Below, one piece after another: positions 1-8,900 of a stretch of DNA of 30,410 nt; position 1 is the stretch's first letter, and each line of letters opens with the position of its first letter. The stretch is taken from the IMG/VR virus record IMGVR_UViG_3300032182_000198, positions 1 to 30,410 of that record; one strand, 5' to 3'. The DNA comes from a virus. Under the pieces are notes generated by a model. It worked only from the letters and a program-made list of their open reading frames with translations. It made no database searches and was not told where the DNA came from. The translations under genes were made by a program, and so were the position numbers.

Positions 1-99
1 GCCAATGATAACGAAATATTTGTAATGCTCCATCAAGCACAAAATGATACTGGAAGCACTGGAGTCTGCAGATTCAGTTTAACGTATCATGCCGCTTGA
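1..99 (+). CDS. C-terminal end of an upstream gene (partial)
   Basis: Frame 1 is open from the first base to a TGA at 97-99 and gives 32 residues ending in SLTYHAA. Only the tail is present, so no family can be named. The gene runs in the same direction as the structural genes that follow, and its stop codon is merged with a late-promoter-like octamer, the same arrangement seen at 13880-13888. That supports this being a genuine gene end, probably of another virion protein. Confidence 0.6.
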   Translation, partial: ANDNEIFVMLHQAQNDTGSTGVCRFSLTYHAA

Positions 100-105
100 T
101 AAATA
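98..105 (+). promoter_or_regulatory. T4-type late promoter (GATAAATA variant)
   Basis: GATAAATA matches the NATAAATA form of the T4-like late promoter known from cyanomyoviruses. It shares its first two bases with the stop codon of the upstream gene (TGATAAATACT) and lies about 22 nt before the ATG at 128. An identical 11-mer occurs at 13880. Confidence 0.6.
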
Positions 106-127
106 CTGTTGACATGATATATTAACT

Positions 128-313
128 ATGGATACATCAAAAATGCGAGAGGAATTCCTATCCCAACTGAAAGACTACGAGTTCAAAATCAAAAGAGGCG
201 AGGAAGAAATCGCTAAATTGAAAGAGTACAAGTTGAAACTTGAGGGTGGGTTAGAAACATTAGATCTACTAGAGAAGCAAGATGGCAGCGATTCCAGTCA
301 ACATACTGATTGA
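128..313 (+). CDS. Small coiled-coil hypothetical protein
   Basis: A 61-residue, highly charged protein. Residues 5-50 are rich in Lys, Glu and Leu with heptad-like spacing (for example LKDYEFKIKRGEEEIAKLKE), which predicts one long helix or coiled coil. It has no signal peptide or membrane segment. It starts 22 nt after a late-promoter octamer and its 3' end overlaps the next gene by 32 nt in another frame, so the two are probably translated together. I do not recognise the family. A small structural or assembly factor is plausible from context only. Confidence 0.65.
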   Translation: MDTSKMREEFLSQLKDYEFKIKRGEEEIAKLKEYKLKLEGGLETLDLLEKQDGSDSSQHTD

Positions 314-614
314 TAAGGGAGCAGACTTCGGAGTTACTTTCTTCATCACCAATAAAGATGGCACTCCGCTAAACATGGCGGGGTACACTGGTAGTGCGGT
401 GATGAAAAAAAGTTATCACGCAAGCACTTCAGTTCCTTTCACATTGAGTTTTGTGAATAGAACGACTGGAGAGATTGCTCTTTCTCTAACAGATACAGAA
501 ACTCTAGCACTCGATAGAAGACGTTATGTCTATGATATTGTTCTAGAAGATCCCAATGTATACAAGACAAGAGTGATCATGGGTAATGCTGAAGTAAGCC
601 CAGGAGTTTCCTGA
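282..614 (+). CDS. Small beta-rich phage structural-type protein
   Basis: A 110-residue protein with alternating hydrophobic residues and no helices or membrane segments evident. The pattern of DFGVTFFITNKDGTPLNMAGYT near the N-terminus, followed by a TTGEIALSLTDTET turn and a final strand, resembles the small Ig- or jelly-roll-like baseplate/fibre accessory domains that many phages carry. This is a fold impression, not a family assignment. The gene overlaps the previous one by 32 nt and its TGA overlaps the next ATG by one base (TGATG), which implies translational coupling within a late structural operon. Confidence 0.7.
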   Translation: MAAIPVNILIDKGADFGVTFFITNKDGTPLNMAGYTGSAVMKKSYHASTSVPFTLSFVNRTTGEIALSLTDTETLALDRRRYVYDIVLEDPNVYKTRVIMGNAEVSPGVS

Positions 615-1333
615 TGGCACAGTATAACGTTAGGATTGGAGATAGTTCTTATAGAGTAGGTAAGCAGTTACCACCCCAATATGGAATTGATGTAAACTAC
701 CAGATTCCATCAAAGTCGGTACAATATTCAAACTTACTTATTGACAGTATTGCTTCGCAGTTTGACGGTGTTCAAGACACTTTCAATATTACAATAAACG
801 GAGAAGCATACACCCCTCTTAACGAAGAGCAAGTTTCTATCTCTATTAATAATGTTATCCTTGAACCTAGAGTTGATTATGTAGTATCCAACGATCAGAT
901 TGTATTCAATACTCCACCAGCAGGTGGTGCTACTTTCTTTGGCGTAGCTTTTGCAACAACTGCTGATCTAACACGTACTCTTAATTATGTAATTGATAGT
1001 GGATCTTTCCCAATGGCTAATGGTCCAAAAGGACACATGACCATTGACGTTACTGGTGTTATCGAGTCGTGGACAGTCATTGCTGACAGTGAGGGACTCC
1101 TAGAAGTTGACATTCAAAAGTGTAGCTTTGAAGACTTCCCTAATTTCACATCTATTTGTGGTACGGAAAGACCTCATCTAGGTGTGATAAATAGTAGTGT
1201 TCAAAGAAAGAATAAGGACGACAATCTTTCTACTTGGGATACTACGGTAAATGCTGGTGATGTTTTCCAATTTGAGGTCGTCTATTCAAATAACATTTCC
1301 AGATTTGTCGTTTCTCTGAAACTCAAATTATAA
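614..1333 (+). CDS. Virion structural-type protein, 239 aa
   Basis: A 239-residue protein. Residues 1-120 contain a segment (DGVQDTFNITINGEAYTPL, then SISINNVILEPRVDYVV and IVFNTPPAGG) typical of phage fibre and neck proteins in which a feature is named, positioned and bounded by beta-hairpins. The second half (about 135-239) reads as a separate beta domain (MTIDVTGVIESWTVIADSEG ... TICGTERPHL ... FEVVYSNNISRFVVSLKLKL), similar in style to phage receptor-binding or baseplate beta-sandwiches. The start overlaps the preceding stop by one base. The gene is followed by a canonical late promoter, so it ends this transcription block. Exact function unknown. Confidence 0.75.
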   Translation: MAQYNVRIGDSSYRVGKQLPPQYGIDVNYQIPSKSVQYSNLLIDSIASQFDGVQDTFNITINGEAYTPLNEEQVSISINNVILEPRVDYVVSNDQIVFNTPPAGGATFFGVAFATTADLTRTLNYVIDSGSFPMANGPKGHMTIDVTGVIESWTVIADSEGLLEVDIQKCSFEDFPNFTSICGTERPHLGVINSSVQRKNKDDNLSTWDTTVNAGDVFQFEVVYSNNISRFVVSLKLKL

Positions 1334-1344
1334 ATCATACTCAT

Positions 1345-1352
1345 TATAAATA
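1345..1352 (+). promoter_or_regulatory. T4-type late promoter (TATAAATA)
   Basis: An exact TATAAATA octamer lies in the 57-nt intergenic gap. It is followed by a purine-rich ribosome-binding site (AGAGGAGAG, 1377-1385) just ahead of the ATG at 1391. It should drive the 477-residue structural gene. Confidence 0.8.
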
Positions 1353-1390
1353 AAAATAAACTCGCACGAAAAAAGTAGAGGAGAGTCTCA

Positions 1391-2824
1391 ATGGCATTGC
1401 TAGTAACCAACCAAGGTGAAATTGAATCTCTGCGTAATCTTCTGAATGCTAATCAGGCGATTCCCAGAAACTTAATTCTTAAATTATATTCCACCGACAC
1501 GTATCCTGCAGAAAGCGATACGCCTTCGCAAACAAGATATTTTGAACCCTATAACGGCACCTCACCTTTTGGTATCGGATATGGTTCTGCACCTACCACT
1601 GGTTATCATGATGTAAAGAACAACAGAACTGACCAGGACTATAGCTCCCAGTATGGTATCCTCTTGAATGGCAACCGCTGGTCTATTGCAACCGAACCTT
1701 CTGCTGTTACTACAGTAAATGGCGATGGCACTACTGGCACATACCTAATCACTGTTGCTTCTAACGCTGGTATCAAGAAAGGTGACTATGTAACTGGTCC
1801 CGTAAACACTGTTGGTACTGGAGCATATGTTGTTGACATCGACGGTACGACTCTCAACTTAAGTGTCAAGAACGCAGGTACATTCTCTGCTCAATCTCTA
1901 TCCTTCGGTGCGGGTAGAACAACTGCTTCTTATCCAGAGCAAACTTTTGAGTTCTCTGGTGCTGCAGGTGATATCTATGGTTACTTCCTTGCTCGCGCAA
2001 ACAACATGCCTGTTACCCTTGCTGGTGTACAGGATGCTGCTCAAATCACGGCTGCTACTACAGTATCCAAGACTGGTGTTCGTGGAAACCAAGGCACTTC
2101 AATTATCACTCTTGCTGCAGTAACTAATACCACTACCATTACTGGTACTGCTGGCGAGTTTGAAATCACTGTTGGTGCTACAACTGGTATTGCAGTTGGT
2201 CAAAGAGTAATTGGTACTGGTGTTGCTACTGGCGCAAGAGTTGCTGGTATCGCAGGAACCACTATCTACCTAGACAAAGCTAATAGCGGTGCTGTTAGCG
2301 GAAACGGAGACTTCAAGGTTGAAGTTGCTGCAGACCTAGCAAAAGGCATGGCAGTTTCCCAGAGTGGAACCGCTGGTGTTGTTGGTGGTGCTCCTGATGC
2401 TATCGATGCAAACACCATCATCATCGGTATCGATAGAGAGACCGAAGATGAAGACGGCACTGTTGATATTTACCTCAACAACCTACTTCTAGAGAACATC
2501 GCTCCTGCATCTGGAAACGATGAAGTTGAGTTTGACTTCTCCAAAGTAACCTTCAATGGTCACGGTCTAGTTGTTGGTGACGTAGTTTACATCGATCAGG
2601 GTACTACGAATAGCACCACAACTGCTGGAACATACACTGTTCACACAGCAACTGCTAACGAGTTTACTTGCGAACCCGCTCTTGATGGTGGTGGCGCTGG
2701 TGCAGCAGGTGTTGCTACTATCTACAACTCAATTTTCTTCGCAGAAAGATTCACAAACGGACCATACAGCATCCAAAACGCTGGTGACCAAATCAAAGTC
2801 ACTCTGAACGTCAGCCTCGACTGA
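1391..2824 (+). CDS. Gly/Ala/Thr-rich virion structural protein, 477 aa
   Basis: A 477-residue structural protein with its own late promoter, a strong ribosome-binding site and a terminator, so it is probably abundant. Residues 1-100 form a distinct head (MALLVTNQGEIESLRNLLNA, then a Tyr/Gly-rich stretch). From about 105 onward it is made of repeated beta modules in which a Gly-hydrophobic-x-x-G turn introduces each unit: GIKKGDYVTG, GIAVGQRVIG, LAKGMAVSQ and GHGLVVGDVVYI. The last of these resembles modules also present in the large protein that starts at 26634 (EHGFDVG, NHGLLPG, DHSLQVG). There is one Cys and no membrane segment. It is best described as a cyanophage virion protein, possibly a fibre or head/tail decoration component. 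I cannot assign a T4 gp number. Confidence 0.8.
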   Translation: MALLVTNQGEIESLRNLLNANQAIPRNLILKLYSTDTYPAESDTPSQTRYFEPYNGTSPFGIGYGSAPTTGYHDVKNNRTDQDYSSQYGILLNGNRWSIATEPSAVTTVNGDGTTGTYLITVASNAGIKKGDYVTGPVNTVGTGAYVVDIDGTTLNLSVKNAGTFSAQSLSFGAGRTTASYPEQTFEFSGAAGDIYGYFLARANNMPVTLAGVQDAAQITAATTVSKTGVRGNQGTSIITLAAVTNTTTITGTAGEFEITVGATTGIAVGQRVIGTGVATGARVAGIAGTTIYLDKANSGAVSGNGDFKVEVAADLAKGMAVSQSGTAGVVGGAPDAIDANTIIIGIDRETEDEDGTVDIYLNNLLLENIAPASGNDEVEFDFSKVTFNGHGLVVGDVVYIDQGTTNSTTTAGTYTVHTATANEFTCEPALDGGGAGAAGVATIYNSIFFAERFTNGPYSIQNAGDQIKVTLNVSLD

Positions 2825-2854
2825 TACACTTCAATTGAATTCTACATCATGCTA

Positions 2855-2884
2855 CAGGGGGGTTGCTTGCGATCCCCCTTTTTA
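2855..2884 (+). terminator. Rho-independent terminator
   Basis: A run of six G (2857-2862) pairs with five C (2874-2878), extended by a G-T and a T-A pair inward and an A-T pair outward, around a loop of about 8 nt. It is followed directly by a T tract (2879-2883). It sits 33 nt after the stop of the 477-residue gene. Confidence 0.85.
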
Positions 2885-2903
2885 TTGCTGTACGCTGTTG
2901 TAG

Positions 2904-5900
2904 ATGATATTTTCTTACACTGGTGAAGGGTTTATAGGAAAACTCCGAGGTGCTGACTTCGGGGTCATTTCCTATAGCTACAATCCATCCAGTGTAGATG
3001 AACTTGTTTATTATGACTTTGGAACATTAGGAGCAACCCCAACTGCAAGTGCAGATTACGGTGGCATAAACCAAGAGACAGATATTGGTGCCGCTGCACA
3101 AGCTGATTGGGGAGATATTCGCCAGGCTCCTGGCAGAACAAGATTCCCATTCGGCGTCGTTAGACTAGCGAGTAGCACGACGTTTAAAGTCAAGAAGACA
3201 TACGTTGGTACAGGTCAGATCTTCGAGTTCGGTGGAGGACGTTATATCCCACTGATCCCATGGATCGTCACAGGCACTGTATCCATTCGAGGTGCCGCTG
3301 CGGCGGCGTTTGGACCAGTATATCGTTCGGAGGGTCTTGGGACCCTCCAAGGCGCTGCCAACGCCGCTTTCTCTACACAATATTTTGGATCAGGATCTAT
3401 ACTTGGAAGATCCTTCACAGGCGAAGCAAAAGCTACGGTCTATCCCGAGCAGCCTGCATATAGTGATGGTTTCCCAATTGATTATGCTTACGACCTATTC
3501 ACAAATAATCCACGACCAGATCAACCTTGGATCGACACAACTCTTGGAACTACGCTAGAGTCTGGCGGAACAGGAGAAGGTAACACTGGTGGTTTCAATA
3601 TTGGTTCCCACATTCGCTTTGGCGGAGAGACTGGAGGAACCAATGGATTACGAAGAGTAATGCTCAAAAAAGATCTACGTAATGTAGATCAATTAGAGAT
3701 TCGTGCCATTAAGGGCAATCGTGAAAATGGAGGAGAAGAACCAGACTTTAACGAAGATCTCCGAATCCAGTTTGCTAGCAACTTTGTAGATTATTTCGGT
3801 GATGAATTTGTTGTAATTCCAGAAACATCTACAGATCCAAATCTTCAAACAATCATCATTAATGTTCCTGCGGGAGCACAAGTAGAAGATAGTGAATTTG
3901 CTATCAGACAAGCTCAAAGTAGTGGTACAGGCACTTCGTTCGATCACTACGGTCTGGCAAGTATTAGGTATCTGTCAGGACCTAAACCAGTAGACGGAGA
4001 TACTCGTAAGACACTGTTTAGTATCGGTGGCGAAGTATCTCTTGGTATCATTCTTCGCACGTTTGGTGGAGGATCACTATTCACCTTCGGCACCAAGTAT
4101 GCCACGAAGACATTTGCGTGGGAAGGATCAGGAAGCCTGTTCTCCATCGCTGGTCTACAAGAAAGAAACGTATACTCTTACAACTCTTCCAGCACATATC
4201 TCTACGAGAAGGAAGATTACCAGAGTGTTGCATCTGCAACAACAGAACCAAATATTGACTATGGTCAGATAATTCCTGACGATGGTGATGATGTATTCCA
4301 ACCATTCGATTATGGAGATCTAGCGAATGTAGTATCGTTCAGCGATTATCCATTCGGAACTCTACGTCTCAAGAGCGAAACTACTATTGCGTTCCAACCA
4401 AATTGGATTGGTTCTGGAACATTGTTTGCATTCAGCAATGCAATTACCAAGGGTCCACAAAACCACTACGGTTCTGGTACTTTCCATCTGGACGGCACAG
4501 CAGTTATTGGCATCACTGTTGGTATCTTTGGCGGTGGCAATCTATTTGGATTTGGTGGTGGATCAGAATCCATTCAATATGCTGGAGAAGAGAAACAGGT
4601 TCTTCTCGAATTTGGTGGTGTTGCAGCAGAGTCTGCTATCATTCGAGATCCTGTTCAAGGAACATCTCTCTCCTTCGGAAGTAAGGCATCTAATACACGT
4701 TTCATCCCACGATTCTTTGGTAATGTTCTCTTCGATATCGAAGGAGGAATTACTGCCGAGAGATCTACATTCTCTGAAGTTGCTAGCGGTAATCTGTTCT
4801 CCTTCGTTGGTAAGGAAGAGAGGAGAACATATAGTTACAACACATCTTCTATTGACTTCCTTGTACGTCCTGATTATGGATACATTGCTAATGCAGCGAC
4901 GGAAGAAGTTGATCATGGTACGTTAGATCTAGTTTACTACCCAGAGACTGGATGGATTAGCACTCCCGATGCTAGACTTGATTATCAGTATATTACTGAT
5001 GTTGCCACCATCTATCCCTTCGGTATTCTACCTCTCACCAGTAATACTGAAATTGCATTCCAGCCCAACTGGGTTGGTTCTGGTACTCTACGAATTACTG
5101 GTGAAGTATTCATCTTCTTCCCACCAGTACACGAAGGAGAAGGATCATTCCATATCAGTGGTACAGCAGAAGAGAGATTTGTATCTGACGAATCCTTCCA
5201 GACTCTATTCGAGTTCAATGGATTTGCAGCAGACTCTACTTCTGTCAGAGAAATCTTTGACATTGAACTGCACATTGCTGGTGCCGCAGAAGAAAGCTTC
5301 ATCGCAAATCCACCAGAGAGACCAGTTCTCTTCACTTTTGTTGGCGATACGATCACATCGTTCATTCCTCGCTACAACGGATTTGTACACATCGATATCG
5401 ATGGTGGTTTGGTTGCCGAGAGATCTACATTCTCCGAAGTTGTCGAAGGCAATCTATTCTCCTTTGTCAGCAAAGAAGAGAGAAGAACATATCATTACAA
5501 TACATCTTCGATCAATCTATTCGAGACTCCAGATTACGGATACATCTCGCAGGTTGCTACACATACCGAAGATCATGGATACCTCGAAACTGTTTACTAT
5601 CCAGAGACTGGATGGATCAGCCTACAGGATACCTTACTCGATTACGAGTATATCACTGGTCATGCTACAGACTACCCATTTGGTATCTTCCCACTCAAGG
5701 GCGAAGCACAAACTCCAAGAACAAGAGACTATATTGGTTCTGGAGATCTATTTACATTTGGCGATGTATTTGTATTCGTTCCCCCCGTCTTCAGTGGAGA
5801 GGGAACGTTCACAATCGGTGGTACGGCGGAAGAGAGATTCATCTCCAACGAAGTATTCCAAACTCTATTCGAGTTCAACGGAGAGGTTGCAGATTCTACG

Positions 5901-8900
5901 TCTGTCAGAGAAATCTTCGATGTACATCTGGAAATCTTCGGTGCGGCAGAAGAAAGCTTTATTGGCAATCCACCAGAAGAACAGATTCTGTTTACCACCA
6001 GAGGTATTGCAGTTACATCGTTCATTCCAAGATACAACGGTTCGGTCGAGATCGATATCGATGGTGGTCTTGTTGCAGAGAAAGCAACCTTCTCCGAAGT
6101 TGTTGACGGCAATCTCTTCTCCTTCATTGGTAAGGAAGAGAGAAGAGTCTACTCTTACAACAACTCCTCGATCGACTTCTTCGATACACCTGACCTCGGA
6201 TCTGTTGCTTCTGCTCCTGACTCTGGAGCGACTAATGTTGCACAGTATCCAACACAAGATTATGGTTATCTAAACAATGTTTACTATCCCGAGACGGGAT
6301 GGATCAGTCTGCAAGACGAGCTTATCGACTGGCAGTCGATTACCGAGCACACTACAAATTATCCATTCGGTCTATTCAAGATCGTATCTGGATCCGATCA
6401 AGATGTTGTTCCTGTTATCAGAATCAACTACTTTGGTTCTGGTTCTCTCTTCACGATTGGAGATGCAGAAATTGCTCTGCCAAACAAATTTACCAGTTTT
6501 GGCGAACCTATCATTGTCTATGGCGAAGCTGCCGAAAGATTCATTGCGAATCCACCAGACAAACAGGTTCTATTCGATATCACTGGTCAGGTTTCCGAAC
6601 CTATCCTCACGTTCGCAGAACAACCATTCGGAACTATCAGTATTAGTGGTTTCGTTAACCATGCGTTCACAGGTGCTATCAATCCTGGTGGTGTTATTAG
6701 CATCGATGTTGAAGCTGCGACTGCTTATACTCCAAACTTCAGTGGTTCTGGATCTATCTTCTCCAACGGAGTCCTTGGCGAAGCACTCGTCAAGACATTC
6801 CCAGAAGACGTTGTACCTGCACTGGGTGATATCCGAGAAACTCTCTTCAATGTTTCTGGTTCTGCAACACTCAAGTCCACATCATCCGAGACTGGTCTTG
6901 CACTCATCAAGCTATCTGGCGATGCAGTACCAGTTGCTACATTCGACGAAGTATTCTTTACCACAGCGAATATCTTTGGCGAAGGTCAAGACAGATTTAT
7001 TCCTTCTTACACTGGCGAAGGATTTATCTCTACTCTATCGGGCGCAGCAGAAGCGTTTGCTGCAAGTCCAGATGATCTCCAAGTTCTCTTCGACATTACT
7101 GGTAATGCCGATAAGAGATTTGTATTTGCTGCTCCACCAACCACTGGAGATATTTCTATCCTTGGTGGTATTCCAAGACCAGCAACTCTGGTATTTGCAG
7201 AATCTGGATTTGGTTCAGTCTCTATTCTTGGCGAAGTTTCCGAAAGATTTGTACCAAACTTCAATGGTTCTGGTACAATCTTCGCCGCTGGTATTTCTGG
7301 AGAGGCAATCACTGTCGATCTGCCAGCATTCACCAGAGCACATCTACAGATTTCTGGTTCCGCAGCAGAAGCATTCGTCCTCAACCCACCAGATATCACA
7401 ACAAACGTCAAGTTTGGTGGAGATGTCATATCCAGTATTGCTCGCCTCACGTTTGCAGAGCAACCAACTGTTCTTGCACAAATCTCTGGTCAAGTTGGCG
7501 AGAGTTATCTACCAAACAATGTTGGTTCTGGTTCTATTGCTTCTCGCGGTATTGGTGGAGAAGCTGTTTCCAGAAAACTACCTGCATTCCAGGCAGATGT
7601 GTTTGTTTCTGGACTTGCTGGTCAGAGCACGACAGTCAGAGAACAGTTCTTTGGATCTCTATTTACATTCAGAGGGTCCTCTGCTCCAGAACTTCTCACG
7701 TTCGCAGAACAACCAGAAGTACAAATTGCTATCTCTGGAACTGCAACCGAGAGATTTATCCCAGATTATGTTGGCGATATTCTCATTGGAACCTTCAGTG
7801 GTGCGGCAGAGTCTGTCACCATCAATCCAATCGAAAGAGAACTTCTCTTCACTGTTCGCGGTGGTATTACTTCTGTCAAGGCTACCAAGTCCGAAGTCAA
7901 GACAGTCAATGCTTCTATCTTCAGCGAAACTGTCGTACCTCTTATCACGAAGAGTTACATTGGATCTGGAACATTACATCTTTCTGGAGAATCTGTTGCG
8001 AGGTTCACTGCCACAGAAGTTGGTACTGGATTCATTTCAACTCTATCTGGCGCAGCAGAGTCGGCAACCTTCAATCCAGCAGAAGACACCGCTCTATTCG
8101 AGTTCAGTGGAATCTCAACAATCAGATCCGCTGTATCCGAAGTCAAGTTTGTTAGAACATCTGTCTTTAACGAGCCAGTTAAAGTATATGTTATCAAGAA
8201 CTTCTCTGGCGAGGGAACTCTCAATGTATCTGGAGATGGAATCATCAAGATTTCTCTCTTGCACATTGGTTCTGGATCTATCTCTACTCTATCGGGCGCA
8301 GCAGAAGCAATCACTGCAAGCCCAACAGAAGATACAGCACTGTTTGATCTCACTGGTATTGCTGATGTTCGCAAGATCAATGTTTATGGATATTATGGCG
8401 ATGACGCAGATCCAGGAACTTCTGGTTCTCTATTCGCGGTTGGCGGTGCAGCAGAATCCAGAGCAATCGTCAATACCACAGAAGGAATCTTCAATATCAG
8501 TGGTGCTGCTGCAGAAGCATTTGCAGTTCCATTTGCAGGATTTGGAAATCTGTTCGGTCTGGTATCGAAAGAAGAGAGAAGAACATTCGCTCATCAGACT
8601 ACAGGAGCATTTATTGTTTCTGGTCAAGTCGAAGACGTTCATGTCAGAGACTACGAGGGATCTGGAAGTCTCTTCTCCTTCATCGATGCGGAAGAATCCT
8701 TCACCAAGCTTGTTCCAGCAAAGACAACTATTCTCACTATTACTGGAGAAGCAGTTGTCAAGATTTCTGCAAAACACTTCGGTTCTGGAGATCTATACCT
8801 CTTCGACAGTGCTGCAGAAGCAAGAACAATTCCAGTTACTGCAGGTATCTTTGGAGAATTCTTTGGCGTTGCAAGGAGAAAGGTTACCAGAGCAGAAGTT

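Noticed and set aside
4161-6640. CRISPR-like or mobile-element repeat
   Set aside because: The repeats are long, in frame, contiguous and protein-coding, with no spacers or terminal inverted repeats.
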